64,000 bases of DNA. It comes from Selaginella moellendorffii (Eukaryota; Streptophyta; Lycopodiopsida; Selaginellales; Selaginellaceae). Below, piece after piece: positions 1-10,783 of the stretch. Each line of letters opens with the position of its first letter. The first letter of the stretch is position 1. Location: positions 2,823,805-2,887,804 of the forward strand of contig NW_003314273.1 in NCBI RefSeq assembly GCF_000143415.4, read 5' to 3'. Position numbers and translations under genes: made by a program. The notes under the pieces were generated by a model. That model worked only from the letters and a program-made list of their open reading frames with translations, was not told the DNA's origin and ran no database searches.

Positions 1-530
1 CCACTAAGTCCCATGGACCTCTGGGACTTCCTCACTGTGTGACTGTGCGCTTGGTCACCACACCAGAGGGCTACTCCTCTTCCTTTCCATAGTTTGGGCT
101 TTTGGGATAACATTTCGGAACACCGTAGCCCTACGTGAACCTCATGGGTACTCTCCTCGCCTTCCGCCTTTGGGTGCTCTAGCCATGGGCTTAGAGCGAG
201 GTTCCATTGAGCCACGCTAGGTATCCAAGTAGGTAATGCCACCCACACTTGGACTAGGAGCATCGACCATTCGATCTCCTAGGGGAATTAGAGCCGGCTC
301 TTGAACACTTCACCAAGCGACCCCGCTTGTCGGTCCGTATTCACTCTAGTCTTGGACTTCCTAGTGGTTATCCCATCACCCAACACCTGGGTATAACCTT
401 TCTAGGACAAACTAGCCTTTCCTGGCCAAACTGGCTCCATTGGAGTCCTCCCCCTACTATACTTTTGGAGCTCACCAAACCCCCCAAGGTCTAGGAGACA
501 AACGCTTTGGGCTTTCACCCTCTCAAACTT
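1..530. other. No gene seen at left edge
   Basis: I see no convincing coding region here. Open frames are short, and those on either strand beyond about 530 are products of the simple repeat that follows. The stretch could be the flank or LTR of a repeat element, but there is no second copy in the window to test this. Confidence 0.4.
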
Positions 531-1065
531 GAACTCGGACTCGGACTCGAACTCAGACTCAGACTCGAGCTTGGGCTCGGTCTCGGTCTCGGCCTCGGCT
601 TCGGTCTCGGTCTCGGTCTCGGTCTCGGTCCCGGTCTCGGTCCCGGTCCCGGTCTCGGTCTCAGTCCTGGTCCCGGTCTTGGTCTCGGTCTCAATCTCGA
701 CTTCGGACTCCATCTCAGGTCCTTCTCAGACTCCATCTCGTGTCCATCTCAGACTCCATCTCGGTCCATCTCGGACTCCATCTCAGGTCCATCTCGGACT
801 CCATCTCGGACTCCATCTCAGGTCCATCTCGGATTCCATCTTGGGTCCATCTCGGACTCCATCTCGGGTCCATCTCGAACTCCATCTCGGACTCCATCTC
901 GGGTCCATCTCGGACCCCATCTCTGACTCCATCTCAGACTCCATCTCGGGTCCATCTTAGACTCCATCTTGGTCCATCTCGGACTCCATCTCGGTCTTCA
1001 TCTCAGGTCCATCTCGGACTCCATCTTGGACTCCATCTCGGGTCCATCTCGGACTCTATCTTGGG
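531..1065. repeat. Low-complexity satellite: GGTCTC-like hexamers, then CCATCTCGGACT-type 11/12-mers
   Basis: Positions about 531-705 are a degenerate hexamer array based on GGTCTC/GGACTC. From about 706 to 1065 the unit changes to CCATCTCGGACT (12 bp) alternating with CCATCTCRGGT (11 bp), giving an irregular 23-bp higher order. Because the hexamer is a multiple of three, all frames stay open and give artificial SV-, GL- or ET-repeat translations. I do not regard these as proteins. Confidence 0.85.
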
Positions 1066-1385
1066 TCCCTTTTCTAGAGATTCTCTTATGGCTTGCTTCA
1101 TACTCGTTCCTTAAGCACTCTATTGGGAGTTCCACTCCCGCTCTTGACCTTTCAAGTTGAAGTTTTTAGTCCAAACGTGTTATGTTCGCTTGACTTTCGC
1201 TTCGGCCACTACCATGTGGTGCCCTTTCGGCTCCACTTTGGGGCTTAGGGATTTGTGTCTCACATTGGGTTGTTATGGATTGTTTGATGAAGATGGCTTA
1301 CTTCTTCCTTGTGAAGACAACAATAAAAGCTTTTGAACTTACTTAATTGTTTGTAAATTAGTTATTTAATCTTTATGGTTTGCCA

Positions 1386-2152
1386 GGTGACATTGTGAGT
1401 GATCAGGATCCCAAGTTCATGTCCAAGTTTTGGCAAACAGCCTTTGAGAAGCTAGGGACTAAGCTAAGCATGAGTAGTGGTGAGTATCCACAATCTGATG
1501 GGTAGATAGAGCACATGAATCAGCTATTAAAAGATATGCTAAGGTCTTTCATGGGAAATTTGACTCAACAAGGAGTATAGGAGAAGTACTTGCCTTTGTT
1601 TTAGTTTGCTCACAATAATGCTCATCAATCAGCTATTGGCATATCTCCTGTTAAGAGTGAGACAAAAGATTTGCTAATGAGCATCGTCATCATCAAGAGT
1701 ACAAAGTTGGTGACAAACTTTTCCTTAAGTTGTTGGATGCACAACAGTCTCTGAAAGGAGGTGGCAATGCTAAGTTGTCTCCATAGTATTGTGGGCCTTG
1801 GACAATTTTACAGCGTGTGGGGGATCTTGCATACACTTTGGACTTGCTAGCTAGTTCGAAGATTCATTCAATGTTCCATATGAGTAAGTTTAAAGCATGT
1901 TTGAACTTTGGTGATGTCGTGGATCAGTCCATCATCCAGGTCCCAGAGATTAATACAAAGAAGGCTAGTCCGGCCAATATTCTTGCTCAAAGATTGGTGA
2001 AAACATGCCAAAAGACAATTAAGGAGTTGTTAGTTCAGTGGAATGGTTATTCCATGCACAAAGCTATATGGGAAATTGAGGATGACATGAAGAGAGTGTT
2101 TCCGAGTTTTCATTATAACTTGGATGACATTCCTAAGGAAGGGGAGAATTGA
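1386..2152 (+). pseudogene. Ty3/gypsy chromovirus remnant: integrase core end and chromodomain
   Basis: Translation after a splice-like TTTGCCAG gives a gypsy integrase core (VSDQDPKF... then MSSGEYPQSDG), followed by in-frame stops near 1504, 1578 and 1603, so the integrase is dead. Downstream, 1817-2152 stays open and shows the integrase C-terminal GPW/ILQRVGD region, a HSMFHMSKFK motif and a chromodomain-like end (LLVQWNGY, then the aromatic W of AIWE). That order is typical of plant chromoviruses. Gag, protease and reverse transcriptase are absent, so only the 3' end survives. A purine-rich stretch near 2386-2396 could be a relic polypurine tract, but I cannot find LTRs. Confidence 0.8.
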
Positions 2153-3816
2153 GTTTTATAGCCGTATTGCTATATAATTTGAGCCATTTGTTCTATTCTC
2201 ATTCTCTTGTTTCTATGACCGTATTGTCATTTGAGAAAGCTGTATTGCTTTCTTTCTTTCATGGCCATTTGTTGTGATGTTGGTGTTGTTGTTTGCACAT
2301 CTTTTCTTCATGGTTGTATTGCCTTGGACTCCCTTCATATGAGGCTCATTTAGCTTCTTGAGGCTACCATATGTGGCTAAGTCATGAGGGGGAGAATAAA
2401 ACAAACCACAAGAATATTTCAAGAATATTCCATAGCTTGGGATTTAAGACCGTAATGCCTTAAGGGTTGGGAGGTTGGCCTAGGGTTTGCTCTCTTGTTC
2501 GTTTCAGTGTGAGTGATGCAGATCCCATGGAATGAGTGAATCTTAAAGTAAATATGCCAGCTATATTGGTGTCACTGATAGAAATCTTAGTTTGCAAAAG
2601 AGAACTAAGTCTAAAGTGGTCACACTTGTTTAGGGTAGGATCACTCAAAGGGTTAAAAAAACCTATTATATACCTTTAGAGTAAAGGTTTAATTGTTTTT
2701 TTAAAGTATATTCTTGGTGTTGCATAATCTAAAATTTAAATATTATTGGTTTTAATAAAAGCCACTGATCCAATAATTAATTGAGATGAATAAACAATTT
2801 GGAGATCTTCTTTTCTCAAACCTTATGTGTATGGTTTTTGAGACAATTTGAGTGTAAACATATTTGCTCAAGCCTTGTCAAATGCATTTCCACCTATGAA
2901 CATGATGGATTTTAAGCTTAGTTGTTAATGAGCTTCATGGCATCCTTGTGCATATGTTTCCTACTTGAGAATAGGGGGTAAAGAAAATAGAAAAATGTTT
3001 CAAACCTCGAAAGATGAGGAAGAACTACAAGCACAAGACAAAGTAATGACACCACTTTCTTCCATAAATTTTTAATCTCTCTAAAAATTTCTAACCCTAG
3101 CAAGCATTAATCTAAGCTAAATTCTTAGTGCTTATGTCTTGTGATGCAATCTAGAACTGCTGTGACAACACACCCTATAGCAATGGTGTACCTTGGCAAA
3201 CAAAAGTCTTTGCAAATCTACATTCCATCCCCAGTAATAGTTGGAAATGCCAAAGCTACAAAATTTCCCAAGATTGATCAATCTAGAGAACATTATACTG
3301 TTTGGCACTTAATGGTGTCCACCCTAAACCCTAGATTTAACTTCAAACACTCAAACCAGGAGATTATTCCTGAATAACTTTTGAGATAATTCCCAAACCT
3401 TGATAAAGAAATAAATCATTAGATAATGTCCCAAGAAAGAGAATGCCACCACCAACTCTCACAGCTTGGATTCCAAAGCCCATATGCTACTTATTATCAC
3501 CAGGACTGATGCATCAAGCAACACAAAAATACTTGAACAATACCTATTTAACAAAAGGATGTTAGAACAAAGAATGCCCCTTAATCTTGCTTTTGAGATC
3601 TGTGAAATTTCTTCTTGGATAAATGGCATCTACACAAAAACTTTAAGGAATTAGCACTTATACCATTGATGTTTAGGAAGAAATTTATATAGCTTTGATT
3701 AATTAAATTGGCTACCTTGTTTGATGAATGACTTTAACACAATTTGAGAGCCACATGATTGCATGTATATGACAATGAGTGTTGTGGATGAAGGTTCTTA
3801 CTTAAGTTATACTTCA

Positions 3817-3843
3817 TCTCTCTCTCTCTCTCTCTCTCTCTCT
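3817..3843. repeat. (TC)n microsatellite
   Basis: An uninterrupted dinucleotide run of about 13 TC units in the AT-rich desert. Confidence 0.9.
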
Positions 3844-5080
3844 ACATTAGGCACAATAGATTGAAATAGCATGATTTCCATAATAGGTGTTAATGGTTGG
3901 GCAAGAAAGTCAAAATTTGCTAGTCATAGTCAAAGTAACAAAAAAAAATTTCAATTTATGTTATTTTATTAAGGTCATTTGCCTAGGCTAGTTGATATTT
4001 TATGTATTGCATCATGTAAAGGTGTTTTATACAGAGAAGTTTTTATTTTTTTTTACATTTATCCACTAAAATATAAATATAAATGTTAAATGATATTATG
4101 ATAAATATAAAGTTGCTATTTTGACTTTATCCTGTAATGTTGTGACTTTGGACTTGAAACTACACCTAACACATGACTAATAAAAAATAAATAATAAAAA
4201 TATAAAAATATAAAATATAAAATATAATTATATATATAATATATAATTATTATAAACTATAATTATAAAATAAAAAAAATCCCACCATAATCACCAAATG
4301 AAGAGGTGTGGAAACTCCTCTTCGCTGGAAATCTATTGTTAGTAAGAAAACAAAAGAGAAAAAAGCCTAATCTCCAAGGGCTGAGAAGAAGAATGCGTTG
4401 AAAGAATGCTGTATATTGATAAAAAAATAATGAATGGAGATAGGGATCCATAATTCAGATTCCCCCCTTTGAAAGCTTAGCAGTTCTAACTGTCAGCATA
4501 TACTATATGCTGTGCATGATTTAATCTATAGCTCCGATGCAGCCCTTAGTTCAAGGTCAAAGTCCCTTGAGCTTGGGTTTTTGGTTGATACAATATTATA
4601 AGCCCTTTACTAAGAAAAACATATACACATCTAATATCTTAAAGTTAAGTCAATTTTGAAGATAATTCTCCATCACATTTTGCTAGGAAAAACATCATTT
4701 ACAAGAAACCATGCTTACTGGAATAACCAAGATTGCTCTAAAGAGTTCCTTCTCTACTCTATTTATATATATATATGTCAATTGTTTTTCAAAATTCACT
4801 GTTTCATTTTCATTTTTATTTATTCCTCAATCTCTTCTTCAAGCTTTATTGCTTCATTTTAGAGTTAAGGAGTTTTGAGGGTAAAAATGAAGTGATTACA
4901 CATTGGTAAACGCTAGGATATCCTTAATACGTATATATTAAGTATATTCTTATAGATATATTTTATTCTTATAAAATCATCAAATGTGAATGTCAAGTGA
5001 TCGACACTTTTTTTCAATAGTCCTTAGACATTTCAGTGGACTAAAACGAAATGCAAAAACATTTCAGGCATTTACGGATA

Positions 5081-5160
5081 CAATTATTGGTCCTCTAAGT
5101 GTTCACATATCCTACGGACACACAATTATTGGTCCTCTCAGTGTTCACATATCCTGCCAG
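5081..5160. repeat. 42-bp tandem duplication
   Basis: The phrase beginning CAATTATTGGTCCTCT starts at 5081 and again at 5123, a period of 42 bp with one internal substitution (AAGT versus CAGT). The same CAATTATTGGTC wording occurs in the NCED flanks near 15040 and 16905, so this is a degraded piece of the NCED module flank. Confidence 0.75.
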
Positions 5161-5299
5161 CATTGCAACCTTTTCATACCCAATTTCTCTAGAAGCACTG
5201 TACTGCCTCAGCCCTAAAGTATTATTGCGAAGGTGAGATCATCCAATCCATATTTCAATTGGAGGGATCAATACACTTGATAAATCTAACTTAATAGCT

Positions 5300-5575
5300 T
5301 TGCTCACTTCGTGTGCCCACAAAGGCACTGATGCCATAGCTGAGCATCTCTTTGTGTCTTTTCAGTTTGATCACTCCATCAAACCCTCACAGCTAATATA
5401 GCATCTCCCACAGAAGATTCTCAGTGTTTTGGATATACCCTACCCAACTAATCATACATGAGTAGTGTACCCGGATTCCATGGATTGGAAGTGCTTGGAG
5501 CTGCAGCAAGTGGAGATGCAATGAAAATTGCCATTCCATATGTTCTTATTGCACATTCTCACATAGTTACATAGA
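5300..5575 (+). pseudogene. PPR gene 3'-end fragment A, internally inverted
   Basis: The outer parts translate on the plus strand as the C-terminal end of the intact PPR protein at 18612-20546: LFVSFQFDHSIKPS near 5350-5390, then YPDSMDWKCLE near 5470-5500. The middle (about 5396-5467) instead matches the other strand of that gene, so a segment of about 70 bp has flipped. Frameshifts and stops are present. It lies tail-to-tail with the intact NCED gene that ends at 5608, the same arrangement as at 18.6 kb and 23.1 kb. Confidence 0.75.
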
Positions 5576-5607
5576 TTAGATATTTACAAGAGATTATACA
5601 AATTTTC

Positions 5608-7470
5608 TTACAAGGTGGCATGGTTCTGGTTGGCTATTTGATCGGCATTTATAAAGATCCCATGGAATCCATATGGAACTCTAGCAGGCAGCTCTATAGA
5701 AGCCACTATCTCAAGCGTGGGTGATTTGGCATCCATGACCAAAAGCTCCGAGACACCACTTTCCTCATCGTGGACATAGCTTAAGACATATCCATCATCT
5801 TCCTCCTTGCCATTCGCCACAAAGAAAGGCTCTCCACAAAACTGACCTCGTTTGAATCTCCTTGACGCCACAATGCACGGCTCGTTGAGGTCCGGGTCAC
5901 TCGTTCCATCGATGACCACCCTGGGCAGCCGTGGAGCGTCCAGATCGACCTTGGCCAGGCCCGAGATTTTCGGCCATGGCCCATAGTAGCACATGTAGAC
6001 GTACCGATTCTTCCGCCCCAGGAACTTCTGGTTGATCTGTCCAAAATCCAGTCCGGCCGAGCACACGTGTTGCTTCCACGACCGTCCAGATCGAAGGTCC
6101 AGGTGGATCTCGTGCAATCTGTTGGACAATCCGGCGAAATCGTCAAAGAAATGTTCTACCGGCGTAATGGACGAGCTGAGCACGACGATCTTGTCCGTCC
6201 CTTCCTCCCAAGCGTTGATGTAGTGGAATGACGTCCAATCCGGGACGTCGATCCAGCGAATGCCGGAAGAGCCCACGGTCGGGATGCGAGGGATCACCCC
6301 GAATCTAGGAACCTTGGCGGTATCTCCATCAATGACCAGTTTGTTCTTGAGCAATACATCCTGGAACTTCATCACGAGCTGATTCTCTGGAAGGATTGCG
6401 TAGTTCTCTGTTATCGCGAAGTCGTGAAACAAGCACGGGTCCGGCAGCCACACGTCGAAATCGGGGCTCTTCCTCCCGTTCGGGCTCGCCCAGAAGTAGC
6501 GGAGGTGGGGATTGATCACTGGATTGAAGCTAACCGCGAAGAGCTCGCCAGAGATTGGATCGATCTTTGGATGAGCGCACATCGGCAAGAACAATCGCTT
6601 GTTGAAGCTGTAGCGGCCCATGGTGATCAAATCCCCTGCTGGGGTGATACTCACGGCATATGGCATATCATCCTCGGACATGGCCAGGATTCGGCGATCG
6701 AAGTAGGCCATCCCAGCGTTGGAGGTTCCCATCCCGCCCAAGATATTGATCAGGCCCAGAGCCGTGCGCATCACGAATAGCCCGAATCGTGCGAGCCCCG
6801 CATAGCTGCTCATGGTGCCCAGTGTGTAGGGGAAGAGAGGCTTGCCCGCTGCTTGCTCCTGGACGAATCGATTGTTCTGGGTGAATCGCGCGCAGTAGAC
6901 TGGAGCTTGATCTTCTTCATCGCCGAACTTGACAGAGTGGAGCATCCCGTGGCCGTCGAAGTAGTTGTAGCCGGCGGGAGGAGGATGGAGTGGATTGGAG
7001 CCATTGCGGATGTAAGCACCGCCGCGGAGGCAGCGAGGGATCGAGCCAGTGACTCGGCGGCACGGCGTTGGCGGGAACTCTCCAACCGGCGCGAAATTAT
7101 CCGCGAGCTGGATCTTGGGGTCTTGCGAGGGAGGAAACTCGCGAAGATCAATGTACGTGGAGATGAAATTCTCCACCGTGTCGCACAGGGCTACCGCCGC
7201 CGCCCGCGCCTCTTCGATTGGATTGGGGATTGAGAATCCAGGGGTATTGATATACTTGCGAGAGGATTTGGTGGCGGTGGCTGTGATCCCTGATGATCTT
7301 CTCTTGGGTGGAGATGGGAAGGAGAAGTTGGTAAGGCTATAACCAATATCAATCCCAGCTGTGGCATGCATGACAGAATCAACGACTAAAAACAGTGCCA
7401 TTGGCATACATAAATACATTGATCCCTCCAATCGAATTGGATTGGACTCTCTGAGCCACACCATTCGCAT
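5608..7470 (-). CDS. NCED: Carotenoid cleavage dioxygenase, NCED/CCD4 type, intact copy
   Basis: A single-exon 620-aa enzyme of the carotenoid cleavage dioxygenase family. Members cleave carotenoid double bases in plastids; the NCED branch cleaves 9-cis-epoxycarotenoids to xanthoxin, the committed step to abscisic acid. All four iron-binding histidines are visible: AHPKIDP, LFHDFAITENY, SFHYINAW and the C-terminal VPYGFHG. The PLHPPPAG...FDGHGMLHSVKF block near residues 165-185 is also typical. Lack of introns and length suit NCEDs. The N-terminal ~80 residues are poorly conserved and S/T/R-rich after the first 45, consistent with a plastid transit peptide. The start at 7470 is the first ATG; a later Met near 7416 is possible. 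Motifs sit between NCED and CCD4, so the substrate is not settled. It is the only unbroken copy of four. Confidence 0.92.
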   Translation of the reverse strand: MRMVWLRESNPIRLEGSMYLCMPMALFLVVDSVMHATAGIDIGYSLTNFSFPSPPKRRSSGITATATKSSRKYINTPGFSIPNPIEEARAAAVALCDTVENFISTYIDLREFPPSQDPKIQLADNFAPVGEFPPTPCRRVTGSIPRCLRGGAYIRNGSNPLHPPPAGYNYFDGHGMLHSVKFGDEEDQAPVYCARFTQNNRFVQEQAAGKPLFPYTLGTMSSYAGLARFGLFVMRTALGLINILGGMGTSNAGMAYFDRRILAMSEDDMPYAVSITPAGDLITMGRYSFNKRLFLPMCAHPKIDPISGELFAVSFNPVINPHLRYFWASPNGRKSPDFDVWLPDPCLFHDFAITENYAILPENQLVMKFQDVLLKNKLVIDGDTAKVPRFGVIPRIPTVGSSGIRWIDVPDWTSFHYINAWEEGTDKIVVLSSSITPVEHFFDDFAGLSNRLHEIHLDLRSGRSWKQHVCSAGLDFGQINQKFLGRKNRYVYMCYYGPWPKISGLAKVDLDAPRLPRVVIDGTSDPDLNEPCIVASRRFKRGQFCGEPFFVANGKEEDDGYVLSYVHDEESGVSELLVMDAKSPTLEIVASIELPARVPYGFHGIFINADQIANQNHATL

Positions 7471-7577
7471 AGATAAGATGATGGCGCGATAGAGAAAGTT
7501 TTTAAGGCTTACTCTGAGGATTCTAGCTACTTGGGATGTCGACCAATTAGAAGCAATGCGCGTGAGAACAATGTCGG
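7471..7577. promoter_or_regulatory. NCED upstream leader shared by other copies
   Basis: The sequence just upstream of the intact NCED resembles that upstream of the broken copy 2 (14886-15060), including the phrase around GCTACTTGGGATGT and GAAACAATGCGCGTGAGA-like wording. It presumably contains the 5' UTR and proximal promoter, but I see no unambiguous TATA box. Confidence 0.4.
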
Positions 7578-7808
7578 CATTTGGAGATGTCTAGCTTTCC
7601 TCTCGTACCCGTCTAGGAAGCATGGGACCTTACCTTTACAGGATGCAATGTAAACATTTGGAGATGTCTAGCTTTCCTCTTGTACCCGTCTAGGAAGCAT
7701 GGGACCTTACCTTTACAGGATGCAATGTAAACATTTGGAGATGTCTAGCTTTCCTCTTGTACCCGTCTAGGAAGCATGGGACCTTACCTTTACATGATGC
7801 AATGTAAA
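7578..7808. repeat. Three tandem 77-bp units upstream of NCED
   Basis: Units start at about 7581, 7658 and 7735 (period 77 bp) and are almost identical, each containing GTACCCGTCTAGGAAGCATG and ending in GATGCAATGTAA. Single related copies occur upstream of NCED copy 2 (about 15106-15140) and copy 3 (about 16843-16880). Relative to its gene, the array here is in the opposite orientation to those singles, so it was flipped as well as amplified. Confidence 0.88.
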
Positions 7809-8249
7809 TCCTGAGCACTCGAGTGTCCCACATAAGAAAGTACTCTCTGCGCGAAATATCATCTCTGTTTGGTTTTGCTGGATGGAATAGAGAACTGTAT
7901 CAAATTTCTTCCACCTAGCTGGCAATGACGTGGACACTCCCATCTAATAGGAAAAATTGGCTAAGTTTACAGTTAGTCTTAAGGAGAAGCCCACTGCAGT
8001 GTGCTGCACCCCTCAATTTTGATCCATCTCCTTCTTGAGACCAAAAGTGGCTGCGAAGTGATCAAGACCTGGGAGAAAAACCCATTTTGGGTTTTAGAGA
8101 GGATCTCACATCTACATCCTCCAACTATCTTCCAGTACGTCCAATGGATGCATGACCTTCTGTGCCGGTCAGAAAACGAGAAAGACCGTCGGACGGCGGA
8201 CGGACAGATGCGAAGGTGTATTGCCAATTAGGTTGAGAGAGATTAAAAC

Positions 8250-8996
8250 AAGATGGTGTTTAACGGGATGCTCCAGCCACAAATAGATCAAGCACCTTGC
8301 GGCGGGAAATTATTTGACGTCCAATTTGGTGGTGCAGTGTATATAAGCCACAGATGGCATGGCAGCTCTAGATTGAGCAATTGGTTCTCGTGGAATGCCA
8401 TGCTCTTCGCCTTCACATCTCTTGACCAGGCCAAGCAGCTGGTTGATTGAATGCCCGAGTGGGACGATCATGATCACTGCCTTCTCTTGGTATGGATTCC
8501 TCCAACAAGCAGACGACATTCCTGATTATGCCAGTAACAGGCATTTGGATAAAGTAATGCCAGAAAGGAGCTTAATCTCTTGGAGCACGATTCTATCAAA
8601 TGTGCCAATTAGGGAGGTCTTGTACCTATGCCAAAGTCTGCATTTGCAAAAGGCAAAGAGAATTTTGTTGGGCTCCCTCAGAAGTGCTTGTATGCTTGGC
8701 TTGGCGGAAAGTGAGTCCATGGAGCAACAACAATAGAATTGTTGAAAAAATTTCTTAATGCAGACGCTTTTTCTTGCAATGTAATGCTGCCCTGATTTGC
8801 TCTAATGCCAGGAAAGGGCATCTGGAAAAGCTAAAGAATCGAAGGTGTGTGTGGACTGCCATGCTGACAGCATGTAAACAACCAAAGGTTAGAGAAAACG
8901 TTGTGAATTTTGAAAAAATGCTAGATCACATATCATAGTATGGAGCCAAGTAACAGTGCTCCATATGTTCTTATTGCCAATTCTCACATAGTTACA
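8250..8996 (+). pseudogene. PPR gene fragment B, degenerate
   Basis: Plus-strand translations in several frames match PPR-type repeats of the intact gene: the WNAMLFAF and LDQAKQL block, then MPEWD, then MPERSLISWSTILS. The last part (8940-8996) encodes a relic of the PPR C-terminus (VEPSNSAPYVLIANSH). Stops and frameshifts are frequent and much of the middle is missing. It is convergent with the broken NCED copy 2 that ends at 9049, again reproducing the PPR-NCED tail-to-tail module. A closely related fragment lies at 15235-15730. Confidence 0.75.
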
Positions 8997-9594
8997 TGGA
9001 TTAGTAATTACAAGAGATTATATCAACTTACAACTATATCAAAATTTCTTACAAAGTGGCATGGTTTTGGTTAGCTATTTGATCGGCATTTATAAAGATC
9101 CCATGGAATCCATATGGAACTCTAGCAGGCAGCTCTATAGAAGCCACTATCTCAAGCGTGGGCGATTTGGCATCCATGACCAAAAGCTCTGACACACCAT
9201 TTTTCTCATCGTGGACGTAGCTTAAGACGTATCCATCGTCTTCTTCCTCGCCATTCGCCACAAAGAAAGGCTCGCCACAAAACTTACCACGAATGTCCTT
9301 GACGCAACAATGCACGGCTCGTTGAGGTCCGGGTCACTTGTTCCGTCGATTACCGCCCTGGGCAGCCGTGGAGCGTCCAGATCGACCTTCGCCAGGCCCG
9401 AGATTTTGGGCCATGGCCCATAGTAGCACATATAGACGGACCGATTCTTCCGCCCCAGGAATTTCTGGTTGATCTGTCCAAAATCATGTTGCTTCCACGA
9501 CCGTCCAGATCGAAGGTCTAGGTGGATCTCGTGCAATCTGTTGGGCGATATCGTCAAACAGATGTTCCACCGGCGTGATCGACGAGCTGAGCAC

Positions 9595-9727
9595 TGTTAC
9601 GGTGGCAAGCCGTACGATGTATGGACAGACACCAGTGCCAGCTAGGACGCCAGGAGACGCGTCGTTTTTGGTTGTATATTGACCAAAATCTCATGAATGA
9701 AAATTCATTCGATGGTCAAACACAACA
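9595..9727 (+). repeat. 5' LTR of copia element, 133 bp
   Basis: Begins TGTTACGGTGGCAAGCCGTA and ends ACACAACA. It matches the 3' LTR apart from a 16-bp stretch (about 9656-9671) missing there and a few base changes. The GTACGATGTA region contains short inverted wording (TACGG/CCGTA) near its start. Confidence 0.93.
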
Positions 9728-9739
9728 TGGTATCGGAGC
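9728..9739 (+). other. Primer-binding site
   Basis: TGGTATCGGAGC directly abuts the 5' LTR and differs by one base from TGGTATCAGAGC, the usual initiator-methionine tRNA primer site of plant copia elements. Confidence 0.88.
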
Positions 9740-10001
9740 AGATCTATGATCCTGGATGACGAGAAGGAGAAACCAGCGTAGGATGCGTAGGCGTGCAATA
9801 GCAACAGCAAGACGCATCACTAGGAGGAGATTGTTGGCTCGGGTAGTTAGGGTTCTAGTTGCAAACTGGAATACGACTGGACCGAGTGGATAGGGGCGCC
9901 TCCTACCGAGATGGCAGCGCCACCTCAGCCCCCTCCTCTTCCTCTTCGTCCTACAGCACCGCCTTCCTTATCGGGTTTATCTTTGCCGCAAACTCTTCAC
10001 G

Positions 10002-10349
10002 ATGGCGATGTCTGAGGCTGACCACCTCCCCACACACATCGCTGCCGTTACTTGGCGCGATGTAACAACCGCGTTGAAGAACACAGAACTGAGGCGCAAG
10101 GCGAGTGACAAGGAGACAACCTCGTTCTACACCACTGCAAAGACGCAGCAGAAAAAGAAGCCGTTCAAAGCAAGTGGGAGCTCTTCATCAGGGAAATTCC
10201 CACCTTGCGAGCACTGTAAGAAGACCAATCATGAACCTAAGAACTGCTGGTTTAAGTTCCCAGAGAAGCGGCCCAAGAAATCAAAAGCACTCCTAGTTCA
10301 ACCACCGCTCGACATTGAAGCACATGCTTATGAGCGAGTGACCACTTGA
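10002..10349 (+). pseudogene. Copia gag remnant with CCHC zinc knuckle
   Basis: Only the C-terminal part of a gag protein is left. It shows a K/R-rich stretch followed by a CX2CX4HX4C knuckle (CEHCKKTNHEPKNC) near 10207-10250, which binds RNA in gag nucleocapsids. The frame ends at 10349 where the protease should continue. Most of the capsid region expected between the primer site and here is missing or unrecognisable. Confidence 0.8.
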
Positions 10350-10783
10350 CGCACGATGCGAGGTGGTTCAAGACGCTCCAAGAGCTGGACATGCTGGCAG
10401 GAGTAGCTGTTGGTGATGGCCGCACTCTCAAGATCACGGGACGTGGAACCATACTTCTCAAACTATGTAGTGGCTTCACAGTCACGATTGAGAATGTTCT
10501 CCTTGTTCCAAAACTTAGCGCCAATCTACTTTCAGTTGGCCAGCCCACAGACTCTGGCTTTGATCTCCGTTTCAGTAAATCTGATTGCTCGTTCCTTACT
10601 CCTGATGGCAATCTCGGATTTGTTGGCGTACGACGTGAGAACAGAGGCCTTTACGAGCTCTGTATGGAACCCATTCACGCCACAGAGTTGGTGGAGAAAC
10701 CTCATCAATTTCTCACCTTTGTGGCGGCTAAGACACATCATCTTGAGCTTTGCCAGCACTCTACGCATTGCTCAACTAGCTAA
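10334..10783 (+). pseudogene. Copia protease region, catalytic motif lost
   Basis: Translation gives a relic SDHLTHDARWF, then VAVGDGRTLKITGRGT and LLSVGQ, a recognisable copia aspartic protease body. The catalytic D-S/T-G triplet that should precede the relic is absent: an in-frame stop lies at 10331-10333. The end of the frame (10740-10783) runs into the pre-integrase zinc region in the wrong frame, marking a second frameshift. Confidence 0.75.

Larger units (their letters stand above)
2153..5299. other. AT-rich gene desert
   Basis: About 3.1 kb with no supportable gene. Base composition turns strongly A+T-rich, especially 4160-4275 where short ATA/TAA runs dominate, and 4760-4785 has a short TA repeat. 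Open frames are short and show no family resemblance. The first 250 bp repeat a GTATTGC phrase several times and probably belong to the dead gypsy element. Confidence 0.6.

Noticed and set aside
402-1160. Several long low-complexity frames (ET-, GL-, SV-, PSRT-repeat proteins) on both strands
   Set aside because: All come from the hexamer and 12-mer satellite, which keeps every frame open; there is no codon-level signal or motif.
7578-7808. Regular repeat spacing that might suggest a CRISPR array
   Set aside because: Three complete 77-bp tandem units without variable spacers, in a plant nuclear genome; it is a tandem repeat.
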